Assembly (NCBI GenBank): GCA_016935755.1
Contig: JAFGQI010000125.1
Coordinates: forward strand, 1-64,000
Direction of reading: 5' to 3'
DNA length: 64,000 nt
DNA from: Anaerolineales bacterium
Lineage (GTDB): Bacteria > Chloroflexota > Anaerolineae > Anaerolineales > UBA4823
Within the stretch, counting starts at the first letter, position 1, and every line of letters starts with the position of its first letter. Under the pieces are notes generated by a model. That model saw only the letters and a program-made list of their open reading frames with translations, searched no databases and had not been told where the DNA came from. Below are positions 1 through 8,839 of this stretch, in pieces. A program made the translations under genes and the position numbers.

Positions 1-53
1 ACGGCTTGTTTTCTTCTCATTCCCCCATTGAATCATGGTTCCTTTAATTTGTG

Positions 54-91
54 AAGGGGCTGTCCGTTTCTTTTCGGACAGCCCCTTTTTT
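54..91 (+). terminator. Rho-independent terminator of an upstream gene
   Basis: A perfect 13-bp stem (54-66 with 75-87) with an 8-nt loop is followed by a T-run at 86-91. It must end a transcript whose gene lies left of the window. It also shows that the long reading frame open from position 35 is not coding at its 5' end. Confidence 0.9.
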
Positions 92-94
92 AAT

Positions 95-123
95 TTGTTT
101 ACTTTTGATAAACAGGCTACAAT
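95..123 (+). promoter_or_regulatory. Sigma-70-type promoter for the first NTPase gene
   Basis: TTGTTT at 95-100 and TACAAT at 118-123 are separated by 17 nt. The predicted +1 is near 130, about 34 nt before the ATG at 164. It lies directly after the terminator, which supports a new transcription unit starting here. Confidence 0.65.
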
Positions 124-163
124 AGGGCAGAACAAAATTCGATTTTTCTCGTATACGATTCAG

Positions 164-3100
164 ATGGCTGCAAAGCTGCATCTCCTGCGCACATTGTGGG
201 TAACCATCGCTGTAATTAGCCTTGGGCTGTTCTTGCTGTCTATTCCCTATCACATTATTTATTTGAGTGGGAATCTACCTCTCTCGCTGCGCATCGCTCT
301 GATGCAGGCAAATTTCTCGACCACTTTTTATATCGCTTATGAGTTAGTCAATTACGTCATCATCGTCCTGGGCTATTCCCTGATTGGCATTGCCATCTTT
401 CTGCATAAGGCCGACGACCCAAATACCGTCTTTGTCTCCCTGGCTATGGTGACTTTTGGCGTGACAATCTCCTCGCTAGAATCCCTTGCCTCACCGCTCA
501 ATTCTCTGAAAATGTACTGGCCCATCTGGAATGTGCCTGTCATGGCCCTGCAGATCATCGGCCTGGTATTGATTCTGTTCGTCTTTTACCTCTTCCCCGA
601 CGGGCGCTTTATTCCACGCTGGACCCGCCCCCTGGCATATATGTGGATTGTATGGCTGCTTTTGTGGGTGATCGTGCCAGCGGAGGGCGGCGATCCCCAG
701 GTCATTTCCCCCGCGGCTCAGTTTCTCATGCGAATGTTTATGACAGATGCCAGCCGCGTTCACAGCCTGCTTATTCATTTGCGGACCTATAGCCTGGGAG
801 CGATCCTGGTCATCTGGTTCAGCAGCGGCATTTTTGCACAAATTTACCGCTACCTGCGAGTATCTACGCCGGCTCAACGTCATCAAACAAAATGGGTTGT
901 TTATGGCTTGACAGGTTCAGCGCTGATCTATTTTGGCGCGCGCGTGCTGCCTCCACTCATCTTTTCTAACCTGCGAGTTGAACTGGGCGCACCCTTCCTG
1001 GAATACGAACTGGTATCCCTGCCTATCGGCACGATCGCTCTGCTGCTGGTGCCGGTTGCGATAGGGATATCCATTCAGCGCTATCGATTATGGGATGTGG
1101 ATTTTCTGATCAACCGCACCCTGGTTTATGGCTCGCTCACTGCCGTGATTGGGCTGGGTTATCTGCTGGAAGTCGTAGCACTCCAGTTTGTGTTCACCAA
1201 ACTTACCGGAAACCAATCCACCCTTTTCATCGCAATCTCTACCCTGATCATCGCGGCATTGTTTCAACCTCTATATCGTTGGATTCAGGGTACGATTGAC
1301 AGACGTTTCTTCCGCGAAAAAATCAACTTTCGTCAGGTTTTCACCAGCTTCGCGCGTGAAGTTCGCACCATCATCGATTTACCAGAGCTGCTTGGGACCC
1401 TGGTCAATCGTACAACCGAATTATTATCAGTCGAATACGGAGCAGTGTATTTACAGCAGCCAGGTTCACAATTTCAGATCAATGAAGCGCGCAATGTGGA
1501 TCAAGAAAAAGCCAATGGGTGGCAGCCATCCAAGGAGCAGCTTGAACGTTTGCAGGCGGGGCAGGCCATTTCACAGCCCAAAGACCCACTCTATCCCATG
1601 CTGGTGCCTTTACTGGCTCCGCAGCGATCTCACCAACAGGCCGAGGCCCACCCCTTGCTCGGCATCCTGGCGCTCGGCTCGCTTCGATCTGGCCTGCACT
1701 ACAGTCGTGAGGACCAGGCTCTCCTGCTCAGCCTGACAGACCAGGCTGGAACTGCTGTCTACGTAGCCAGATTAATCCAGGAGACACAGGAAGAAACTCG
1801 CCGCCGCATGGAAGCAGAGCAGCATCTGGAAGATCACCGCAGTTCCCCAATTGGGCGGGCTGAAATCCTGGCTCAGAAGATCATCCAGCAGCCAGATGCT
1901 GCCCTGGAAGAGATTCACCAGCTGGCCCAAAAAGCCAGCAAGGACCCAGACAGCGCCAGCCTGGTCGGCACCCTGCCCAAAGTGCTGCAAAATCTGGATG
2001 CCGGTCCAATCGCTTCTCTGGCTGAGGGGTATAACTACCTGTATGAAAGCCAGTTCACCCCCGAATTATGCCCGATTGGGTTGCGGACTCTCATCAGCGC
2101 CTTGCAGTCCCTGGCTCATGATGAAAGGCCTGAAAGCGAGCCGGCTCGCCAGGCTTTGTTCGAAGGCCTGGCAGTTTATCGCCTGTGTCTGCAGGCTTAT
2201 GAGGCCAATTCATCTGCTCAGATCATGGAAATCCACGGTTTGAGCAGCCAAGAAACCCCAGAAAACTCCCCCTTGCATCAATACCTGGTTGCACCAAAGA
2301 GTTTCCTGGTTGGATTGGCAGGCGCATTGTTAGAACTTCAGCCAGTGACTGAGGCGCTGTATGCTTATGAAAGAGTGGATAACTCCCAGGACAAACTGGC
2401 TTATCTCGCCAGCGCAGTCAACAGCCTGCGACATGTTGATCACCTGGCGCGGACGGAATTAGGCAGCGCTGACCGGCCTATTATCGAATTGGTCGTTGAA
2501 AGCTGGCTGGCGATCATCACCAGCGCGATGAGCGATATCCAGACCAGCGCCCATATTGTATGTCATCTGCTCACTCGCAACACCTGGCAGGAGGATATCG
2601 TTTCCCTGGTGCTCAGCCTGAACAACCAGGGGCGAGGCGCGGCCCTGAAGCTTCGTGTCATGCTGGCGCCTGCCCCTGAGTATACGATGCTCGATGAAAC
2701 TGCCCTGGTGGAGCGCCTGGCTCCTGGCGAGGAGGTGCAGGTGCAGTTGCGCGTGCGCCTGCGTTTGCCCGCAGGAGTTGATCATTTCCGGGCGCGTTTC
2801 ATCCTGTATTTCACCGATCCGCGCGGCCCCGATCAGGTGGAAAACTTTGCCGATGTCGTTCACCTGATGGCTACCAGGGGAGAATTCCAGTTCATCCCCA
2901 ATCCTTATGTGGTGGGCACTCCCTTGAAGACCGGTTCTCCATTGTTCTTTGGGCGCGATGATATTGTTAAATTCATCCAGGGCAACCTGTCTGCCTCCCA
3001 CCGCAACAACCTGGTGCTGATTGGACAAAGGCGCACTGGAAAGACCTCCCTGCTCAAACAGCTTCCCGCCCGCCTGGGAGATGAAACCATGCCGGTTTAC

Positions 3101-4099
3101 CTGGATGGTCAAACCCTGGGTCTGGATCCGGGCATGCCCAATTTCTTCCTTAACCTGGCTACAGAAATCTCCTTTGCCCTGGAGGATCGTGGTTTTGACA
3201 TTGAAATTCCCGAACTGGCTGCTTTCCAGGCCAGCCCCGCCAACACATTTGAGCATGATTTCCTGCCGCAGGTGCGGCAGCTTATTGACAACAGACACCT
3301 GCTGATTATGTTTGACGAATTTGAAGAACTGGAAACTGCGGTAAAACGCGGCCACCTGGAACCTTCTGTCTTTGGTTTTCTACGCCACTTGATCCAGCAC
3401 GAGCCGGATTTGAGCGTGATCTTCTGCGGCACCCACCGTCTGGAACAACTGGCGGCAGATTACTGGAGCGTTTTATTCAATATCAGCTTGTACCAGCATA
3501 TTGCATTTCTGCAAAAAGATGAAGCCCTGCGCCTGATTCAAGAACCAGTAGCTACCTTCGGGATGCGTTATGATGATCTGGCGCTGGACAAAATCTGGCG
3601 GGTAACCGCGGGACACCCGTACTTCCTCCAGCTGCTCTGCCACAGCCTGGTAAATCAGCACAATAAGAACGCCCGCAATTATGTCACCATTGCGGATATA
3701 AATGCGGCTCTCGATGATATCCTGGCCTCAGGAGAAGCGCATTTTGTCTATTTGTGGACCGAGTCCTCGCCCGAGGAGCGGTTGGTGCTAACCGCCCTGA
3801 GCCGTATGATCCCATTGACTGGACAGGCCAGTGCGGCCCAGACGATCGACTTTTTCAACGAACGCGGCATCAGCCTGGATCGCCAGGTAGTGCAGACTGC
3901 GCTCCACAACCTCACCTTACGGGATATTTTGCAATCCAGGCAAGAAGGCGACGCATTTTCTGATGCGCAGCCCCTACCTGGCGAAGCCTATCGTTGGAAA
4001 TTGGGTTTATTGGGGTTGTGGGTAGAAAAATACAAATCTTTGAGTCGGGTGGTGGACGATTTAGGCCCCCGCCCACTTCCAACTGAGGACGTGAAATGA
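164..4099 (+). CDS. Large membrane-anchored GAF-like/AAA NTPase signalling protein
   Basis: 1311 aa. The frame is open from 35, but a terminator hairpin and promoter occupy 54-123, so the ATG at 164 is chosen. Residues 1 to about 385 hold roughly ten hydrophobic helices, including an RHQTKWVVYG segment typical of Chloroflexi sensor kinases. About 390-545 resembles a GAF domain (LLGTLVNRTTELLSVEYGAV). About 545-790 is helical and unassigned. About 790-905 looks like a beta-sandwich. About 912-1180 is an AAA-type NTPase with P-loop GQRRTGKTS and Walker B LLIMFDEFEEL, followed by a winged-helix-like C-terminus. There is no histidine kinase core. The next gene starts 21 nt downstream and carries a related NTPase domain, so the two probably form one signalling unit. 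The input signal and the output are unknown. The domain calls are motif-based; the STAND-like role is inference. Confidence 0.8.
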   Translation: MAAKLHLLRTLWVTIAVISLGLFLLSIPYHIIYLSGNLPLSLRIALMQANFSTTFYIAYELVNYVIIVLGYSLIGIAIFLHKADDPNTVFVSLAMVTFGVTISSLESLASPLNSLKMYWPIWNVPVMALQIIGLVLILFVFYLFPDGRFIPRWTRPLAYMWIVWLLLWVIVPAEGGDPQVISPAAQFLMRMFMTDASRVHSLLIHLRTYSLGAILVIWFSSGIFAQIYRYLRVSTPAQRHQTKWVVYGLTGSALIYFGARVLPPLIFSNLRVELGAPFLEYELVSLPIGTIALLLVPVAIGISIQRYRLWDVDFLINRTLVYGSLTAVIGLGYLLEVVALQFVFTKLTGNQSTLFIAISTLIIAALFQPLYRWIQGTIDRRFFREKINFRQVFTSFAREVRTIIDLPELLGTLVNRTTELLSVEYGAVYLQQPGSQFQINEARNVDQEKANGWQPSKEQLERLQAGQAISQPKDPLYPMLVPLLAPQRSHQQAEAHPLLGILALGSLRSGLHYSREDQALLLSLTDQAGTAVYVARLIQETQEETRRRMEAEQHLEDHRSSPIGRAEILAQKIIQQPDAALEEIHQLAQKASKDPDSASLVGTLPKVLQNLDAGPIASLAEGYNYLYESQFTPELCPIGLRTLISALQSLAHDERPESEPARQALFEGLAVYRLCLQAYEANSSAQIMEIHGLSSQETPENSPLHQYLVAPKSFLVGLAGALLELQPVTEALYAYERVDNSQDKLAYLASAVNSLRHVDHLARTELGSADRPIIELVVESWLAIITSAMSDIQTSAHIVCHLLTRNTWQEDIVSLVLSLNNQGRGAALKLRVMLAPAPEYTMLDETALVERLAPGEEVQVQLRVRLRLPAGVDHFRARFILYFTDPRGPDQVENFADVVHLMATRGEFQFIPNPYVVGTPLKTGSPLFFGRDDIVKFIQGNLSASHRNNLVLIGQRRTGKTSLLKQLPARLGDETMPVYLDGQTLGLDPGMPNFFLNLATEISFALEDRGFDIEIPELAAFQASPANTFEHDFLPQVRQLIDNRHLLIMFDEFEELETAVKRGHLEPSVFGFLRHLIQHEPDLSVIFCGTHRLEQLAADYWSVLFNISLYQHIAFLQKDEALRLIQEPVATFGMRYDDLALDKIWRVTAGHPYFLQLLCHSLVNQHNKNARNYVTIADINAALDDILASGEAHFVYLWTESSPEERLVLTALSRMIPLTGQASAAQTIDFFNERGISLDRQVVQTALHNLTLRDILQSRQEGDAFSDAQPLPGEAYRWKLGLLGLWVEKYKSLSRVVDDLGPRPLPTEDVK

Positions 4100-4120
4100 C
4101 CATGAGCAGGAGATTATTGG

Positions 4121-6067
4121 ATGAGTAATCCATATATTTACCGAGGCCCGGTGCGTTCAGCCCAGATGTTTTTTGGACGCCACCATGAACTACGCGAGAT
4201 CGTTTCTTTTATCAATGGGAACCAATCCGTATCTGTGATCGGTCCGCGCAAAATCGGCAAGACCTCGCTGCTTTTTCACCTGATGCGCACGGAAACCTGG
4301 CCCGAACTCGGCATGGATCCGAACAATCTACTGGTTTATCTGGATTGCGAAATCCTGGGCGAAAGCACCTATGAAGAAATCTTATCTGTGTTCATCACAG
4401 AAATAACTGCCGCCCTGGATGAACGTGACCTGCCATCCGAGCCAGCGCTGGAAGCGGCGCTGGAACAGCCCACCAGGCTGTCTTTTGAGCGCGCCATCCG
4501 CAAACTCAACCAGCGCGGCCTGCACATTGTGCTGATTCTGGATGAATTTGAGCGTCTGAGCACCAATCCCAATCTGGATGTCAATTTTTTCAACAGCCTG
4601 CGCTCAGCTGCCGGGCGCTATCAGTTCGCATTTATCACCGCTTCTGCCCAGCCCCTGATCCAACTCACTTACTCTGATAAATCTCAGGCGATTCTCTCCA
4701 GCCCATTTTTCAATATTTTTGCCACCCTCTTCTTAGGATTAATGCCCGAACCAGAGGCGCGCCAGATCATCCGGCAGCCCTCTGAAGAAGCCGGCTTACC
4801 CTTCCCGCCAGATGTCGAAGATTTTGTCCGTGAGATGGTAGACGGCTATCCTCTAGGGATCCAGATCATTTGCTTCCATGCCTTTGAAATGCTGAAAACC
4901 CACCAGATGGTGGATCTGGTTGAATTAGAAAAGCGCTCCATGCAAGAATTGAGCCCTCATTTCGAATATTACTGGCATAACCTGACTCTATCGGAGCAGG
5001 ATGCCTTACGGCGCATCTACGAACTGGCAGGACGCGCCTCCACCGATACAACCTTACGCGCCCTACTGCGTGATTTAATCCAGAAGTGTCTGCTGCTTTC
5101 GGAGGGCGGCGACTACCGCTATCCGATGCGCTCCTGGGCGAACTTTATTAATTCCCAAACGCTGCCAAATGCATCCCGGGCAAAGGCCTCCAGAACCCTG
5201 ACCGGCACTCGATTAGGGCCATACCAGGTTCTGGAACAGTTAGGACGAGGCGGGATGTCAGAAGTTTATAAAGGCCGCCATCCCCGCCTGGACCGTACGG
5301 TGGCGATTAAAGTGCTCCCTGCCAGGTTGTCGGGCGAGGCAGATGCTCCTGGCTCGATCTTCGCCGAACGTTTCGAGCGGGAAGCGCGCGCCGTCGCCTC
5401 GCTGCGCCACCCTAACATCGTACAGGTTTTCGACTTCGGCGATGTCGAAGGCACTTTCTATATGGTAATGGAATATATCCCAGGTCAGGATCTAAGCCGC
5501 ATCATCAAGGAAATTGGGGCGCTCAGCCCACAGCAGGTTCAATTCATTCTAAGTGAGTTGGGAAGCGCTCTGGATTATGCCCATGCCCAGGGCCTGGTGC
5601 ATCGCGATGTCAAGCCATCCAATGTGTTGCTAGAGAACCAATCTCTCAAAGATGGTGAAGCCTCCTCAGGTGTTCCCACCTCCTTTCGTTCCGTGCTGAC
5701 CGATTTTGGCATCGCCAAGATATTCGGCGCAGACACGGCCGCCACCAAGACCGGCATGCTGATGGGCACATTGGACTACATGGCGCCTGAACAAATCCGT
5801 TCCTCGGGCCAGGTCGATCAGCGTGCTGATATCTATGCTCTTGGCATCATGGCTTTTCAAATGCTCACCGGTCAGCTGCCGTTCAAGGCAGAAAATCCCG
5901 GCGCGGTCATGATGGCCCACTTGCAGACTCCTGCCCCAGACCCACGCGAAGTCAATCCGAATTTACCCGACAAAGTTGCCCTGGCGGTTTTACGCGCCCT
6001 GGAGAAAGAACCCTCCGATCGCTTTGAGCACGCCAGCGACCTTGCCAAGGCAATCACTGAGGGATGA
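4121..6067 (+). CDS. AAA-type NTPase fused to a Ser/Thr protein kinase
   Basis: 648 aa. The ATG at 4121 has a GAG/AGGAG-like site 8-15 nt upstream. Residues about 1-330 form an NTPase domain with P-loop GPRKIGKTS (about 41-49) and Walker B LILDEFERL (about 139-147), related to the NTPase of the preceding gene. From about residue 362 a complete Hanks-type kinase follows: glycine loop LGRGGMSEVYKG, VAIKVL lysine, HRDVKPSN catalytic loop (about 494), DFG (about 527) and MAPEQ (about 554). All core catalytic residues are present, so it should be active. No transmembrane or extracellular sensor follows the kinase, unlike PknB, so the NTPase is probably the sensor or switch. It is likely co-transcribed with the upstream gene and with the bactofilin-like gene 10 nt downstream. 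Confidence 0.88.
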   Translation: MSNPYIYRGPVRSAQMFFGRHHELREIVSFINGNQSVSVIGPRKIGKTSLLFHLMRTETWPELGMDPNNLLVYLDCEILGESTYEEILSVFITEITAALDERDLPSEPALEAALEQPTRLSFERAIRKLNQRGLHIVLILDEFERLSTNPNLDVNFFNSLRSAAGRYQFAFITASAQPLIQLTYSDKSQAILSSPFFNIFATLFLGLMPEPEARQIIRQPSEEAGLPFPPDVEDFVREMVDGYPLGIQIICFHAFEMLKTHQMVDLVELEKRSMQELSPHFEYYWHNLTLSEQDALRRIYELAGRASTDTTLRALLRDLIQKCLLLSEGGDYRYPMRSWANFINSQTLPNASRAKASRTLTGTRLGPYQVLEQLGRGGMSEVYKGRHPRLDRTVAIKVLPARLSGEADAPGSIFAERFEREARAVASLRHPNIVQVFDFGDVEGTFYMVMEYIPGQDLSRIIKEIGALSPQQVQFILSELGSALDYAHAQGLVHRDVKPSNVLLENQSLKDGEASSGVPTSFRSVLTDFGIAKIFGADTAATKTGMLMGTLDYMAPEQIRSSGQVDQRADIYALGIMAFQMLTGQLPFKAENPGAVMMAHLQTPAPDPREVNPNLPDKVALAVLRALEKEPSDRFEHASDLAKAITEG

Positions 6068-6077
6068 GACAAAACAT

Positions 6078-7481
6078 ATGATTACCAATAATCGAAATCA
6101 CAGGCCATTCCACCGCATCCTGCTCTCCAGCGTTATCTTGACACTCCTGTTAGCCCTGACCCTTACCGGCGCTGCCAGCGCAGTTGAATTCACACATGAT
6201 GGCAATGTGCCTGCCGGGACAACCATCGATGATGATCTATTCATTTCAGCAGATAAGATCACCGTTGATGGCACGGTCAACGGGGATTTATTTTTAAACA
6301 GCAATCAGGCGGTGGTCAACGGCACGGTCAATGGCAACCTGATCGTTAACAGCGCGCTCTTGACGATCAACGGCGTGGTGAATGGCAGCCTGATCTACGC
6401 TGGTCAATCGGCCCAGATACAAGGGGAAATAAACGGCACCATGTATTCAGCTGGGGCATCGGTACACCTGCTCGCGGGCAGTCACATCCAACGCAACCTG
6501 TTCTTTGCCGGCATGTCGCTGCAGACCGATCCAGAATCGGTCATTGGCCGGGATCTGGCTACTACAGGATACCAATTGATTCATAAGGGTTTGATTGGCA
6601 GGGATGCCGCTGTTGAAATGTCTGCCGTTGAGATTGAAGGCAGCGTGGGTCGAAATGTAACAGCTATTGTTGATGAACCAGAAACGACCACCGAGCCGAA
6701 TTTCTTCCTCCTGTTTTTTGAAGGGACAGATGCGCCCCCCATTATCTTACCCGGCTTGCGAGTGCAAGCAAGCGCCCAAATTGGCGGAAAGCTGACCTAT
6801 ACCAGTCCAATTGAACAATCCAGCGCAATTCTATCTGCGCCTGGCGGGGGAATAGAATTCACTCAGAAACAACCGCAGGTCGGGAAGACCCAGGTATCTT
6901 TACAAAAGCAAACCAGCCTGTGGTTCCTGGCACGCGTGCGCGAACTGATCACACTGCTTATCCTGGGCAGCCTGGTGGTGCTATTTGCCCCCGGCGCTCT
7001 GCGACAGGCCAGCAAACAGCTTGGCGAACGTCCGCTCCATTCCTTTGGATGGGGATTTGTGTGTCTGATAGGCGGCTTAGCAATTGCATTGGTATCCGTA
7101 TTCATCATTCTAATTGTGGGAATATTACTTACTGTAGTGAGTCTTGGCGCTCTTTCACAGGCGGTCTTTGGCATGGGTTTTTCAGGCCTTGGTTTCGCCT
7201 TCGCTGCATTCATGCTGTTAGTCAACCAGGGCAGCAAATTAGTTGTCGCCTATATGGTTGGGAAATGGCTTTTAGCCCGATTTTCCCCTGCTTACGCCGA
7301 ACACCGCTGGTGGCCCCTGATTGTCGGTGTGGTCATCTATGTAATGTTAGCTGGAATCCCGATTGCGGGCTGGCTGGTTAGCCTGGTAGCGATCCTTTCC
7401 GGCCTGGGCGCCATCTGGCTGCTCTATTATCACAGGGGAAAGCAGCCAGCAGAGATGGGCTTGCCAGCCGTAGACCACTAG
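6078..7481 (+). CDS. Bactofilin-like polymer-forming protein with signal peptide and C-terminal membrane domain
   Basis: 467 aa from the ATG at 6078, 10 nt after the kinase stop; the upstream in-frame extension overlaps the kinase and is rejected. Residues 1 to about 35 look like a signal peptide ending GAASA. About 36-290 contain repeated short beta units (DGTVNGDL, NGTVNGNL, NGVVNGSL) like the right-handed beta-helix of bactofilin/DUF583 proteins. From about 280 onward there are four to five hydrophobic helices. Classical bactofilins are small, cytosolic and without a signal peptide, so this exported and membrane-anchored version is a different architecture. Its place behind the NTPase/kinase pair suggests a cell-envelope scaffold linked to that signalling, which is inference. 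Confidence 0.8.
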   Translation: MITNNRNHRPFHRILLSSVILTLLLALTLTGAASAVEFTHDGNVPAGTTIDDDLFISADKITVDGTVNGDLFLNSNQAVVNGTVNGNLIVNSALLTINGVVNGSLIYAGQSAQIQGEINGTMYSAGASVHLLAGSHIQRNLFFAGMSLQTDPESVIGRDLATTGYQLIHKGLIGRDAAVEMSAVEIEGSVGRNVTAIVDEPETTTEPNFFLLFFEGTDAPPIILPGLRVQASAQIGGKLTYTSPIEQSSAILSAPGGGIEFTQKQPQVGKTQVSLQKQTSLWFLARVRELITLLILGSLVVLFAPGALRQASKQLGERPLHSFGWGFVCLIGGLAIALVSVFIILIVGILLTVVSLGALSQAVFGMGFSGLGFAFAAFMLLVNQGSKLVVAYMVGKWLLARFSPAYAEHRWWPLIVGVVIYVMLAGIPIAGWLVSLVAILSGLGAIWLLYYHRGKQPAEMGLPAVDH

Positions 7482-7585
7482 AATTACCCTATCAAGCCAA
7501 GCGGCGCTGCTCCGGAGAAGCACAAGCCAGATTACAATTTTCTTATTTCGGCAGATATCTTCTTCCATTTTATTCCTGCGCAAGG

Positions 7586-7591
7586 TATAAT
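7586..7591 (+). promoter_or_regulatory. Possible -10 element upstream of the S1-domain gene
   Basis: A perfect TATAAT lies about 95 nt before the ATG at 7686, with no convincing -35 box. The remainder of the 7482-7685 gap shows nothing recognisable. Confidence 0.35.
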
Positions 7592-7685
7592 TCAACTTCG
7601 CGAGTGACGCCAGCCTCGCTAAACTCAGGTTAAACATTCCCACCAGCCTGGTGGATGCAAACACTCATCGATTGGAGAAAGTACG

Positions 7686-8480
7686 ATGGAAACAAATATC
7701 GTAGAAATCCCGGAAAGCACGCTATCTCAGGATATTGGTTCGATAAAACGCAAAACGCGCTTTACCGGAACAGTACTCAAAACAACCCTGGCCGGTGCCG
7801 TGGTAGACATTGGCCTGGACACCCCAGGCGTGGTGCACATCTCACAACTGCAAGCAGAACCCGTCAACCGGGTAGAGGACGTCGTTCAACCCGGTCAGAC
7901 TGTTGAAGTCTGGGTTCGCCGTGTCTTCCCTAAGAAGAGGCGCATTGAATTAACCATGATCGAGCCATTAGGATTAGAATGGCGCGAAATTGAACAGGAT
8001 ATGGTAATTCGGGGTAAAGTTATTCGCCTGGAAAAATTCGGCGCATTCGTAGATATTGGCGCCGAACGACCCGGCCTGGTGCATATCAGTGAGTTGGCCC
8101 ACGACTACGTAAAAGACCCCAGCGAAGTGGTGCACGAAGGCGACGAGATCGAAGTCAAGGTTTTGAGCGTCAATCGCCAGAAGAAACAGATCAAGCTGAG
8201 CATGAAAGCTCTGACAGAGCCGCCCGTCAAGGTGGTCAAAGAAACCAGGCAGCCTCAGCCCCAGGCGCCAGTGGTGAAAGAACCTGAAGTCGCAGAAGAA
8301 AAAGAGCTTCCTGTACCAACAGCCATGGAAATGGCCCTGCGTGAAGCTATGGAACGATCACAAGAGCAGCAAAGCACACGACCTGCCCGAATGCCCGTGC
8401 GCGGGAAACGCAAATCCCAGGCCAATGAAAACGAGCTTGAAGATATCCTGCTGCGCACCCTGCAGCACAAACGCAAATAA
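7686..8480 (+). CDS. Two-domain S1 RNA-binding protein
   Basis: 264 aa, ATG at 7686 preceded by GGAGAAAG. Two S1 domains are visible. The first is at about residues 22-95 (FTGTVLKTTLAGAVVDIG, then GVVHISQL) and the second at about 105-178 (RGKVIRLEKFGAFVDIG, then GLVHISEL, with KVLSVNRQKKQIKLSMK). The tail of about 85 residues is rich in charged residues, proline and glutamine and ends in a basic RKRK-like stretch. The arrangement resembles truncated ribosomal protein S1 or general-stress S1 proteins, not the full-length S1 with four to six repeats. It probably binds single-stranded RNA during translation or decay. It is monocistronic: a strong terminator follows 33 nt after the stop. Confidence 0.88.
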   Translation: METNIVEIPESTLSQDIGSIKRKTRFTGTVLKTTLAGAVVDIGLDTPGVVHISQLQAEPVNRVEDVVQPGQTVEVWVRRVFPKKRRIELTMIEPLGLEWREIEQDMVIRGKVIRLEKFGAFVDIGAERPGLVHISELAHDYVKDPSEVVHEGDEIEVKVLSVNRQKKQIKLSMKALTEPPVKVVKETRQPQPQAPVVKEPEVAEEKELPVPTAMEMALREAMERSQEQQSTRPARMPVRGKRKSQANENELEDILLRTLQHKRK

Positions 8481-8512
8481 TCCGGCGAAGATGCCGTTTG
8501 ATCGAATCACCC

Positions 8513-8550
8513 ACACATCCCGCCCGGATTGCAGGCGGGATGTGTTTTTT
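8513..8550 (+). terminator. Rho-independent terminator after the S1-domain gene
   Basis: A perfect 11-bp GC-rich stem (8514-8524 with 8534-8544) with a 9-nt loop is followed by six T at 8545-8550. Confidence 0.93.
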
Positions 8551-8564
8551 ATGGGCTGCTTATT

Positions 8565-8592
8565 TTGCTTTCACACGAGCAAAGGGTATAAT
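8565..8592 (+). promoter_or_regulatory. Strong sigma-70-type promoter for a structured RNA
   Basis: TTGCTT at 8565-8570 and a perfect TATAAT at 8587-8592 are 16 nt apart. The predicted +1 falls at about 8599, coinciding with the 5' arm of the closing stem of the RNA candidate at 8597-8691. Confidence 0.75.
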
Positions 8593-8596
8593 AAAT

Positions 8597-8691
8597 CGCG
8601 CTCAACACGTTAGGCCCTCAGCTGGCGTGGTTGTTTGGGAGGTGGGAGAAACGATAAGGAAGCTGCCAGCGGGCTAAACTTGTTGAGCGCG
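8597..8691 (+). ncRNA. Candidate structured non-coding RNA or structured 5' leader
   Basis: The ends form a perfect 11-bp stem (8597-8607 with 8681-8691). It is continued inward by TTAG/CTAA (8610-8613 with 8674-8677), CCC/GGG (8615-8617 with 8671-8673) and GCTGGC/GCCAGC (8621-8626 with 8665-8670), enclosing a purine-rich 38-nt apical region. A second hairpin follows (8702-8709 with 8738-8745). A strong promoter starts transcription at the first base pair and there is no long ORF. It sits in the 359-bp gap before the DUF3786 gene, so it is either a free-standing RNA or a leader of that gene. It lacks the hallmark motifs of SRP RNA, tmRNA, RNase P and the riboswitches I could recall. The rest of the gap (8746-8827) shows nothing clear. 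Confidence 0.6.
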
Positions 8692-8839
8692 AAATAAATG
8701 CTTGCCTGCCAGAGAAATGTGATCTGCGATGAGGCAAGCAGGCAATCGCTTTGGATTATACGATAGAAGAGGAATTGCGGTCTTGCGGTATTGTTAGCTG
8801 CGCCTGCATCGCCCTTACAAATTTGTTAGAGGAGTAGTC

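Noticed and set aside
35-163. N-terminal extension of the first NTPase gene
   Set aside because: The 43 extra codons cover a perfect terminator hairpin with T-run and a promoter, so translation must begin at the ATG at 164.
2459-3355. 298-codon open frame antisense to the NTPase gene
   Set aside because: Fully inside a coding region with clear P-loop motifs on the other strand; no start signal or family.
6260-6400. Short spaced direct repeats around GGCACGGTCAA
   Set aside because: They are in frame and encode repeated beta-helix units of the bactofilin-like protein, not a CRISPR array.
8597-8691. SRP, 6S, tmRNA or RNase P RNA
   Set aside because: The conserved SRP loop GGAAGGAAGCAGCC-like motif, the tmRNA ends and the RNase P core are all missing; only general stem structure is visible.
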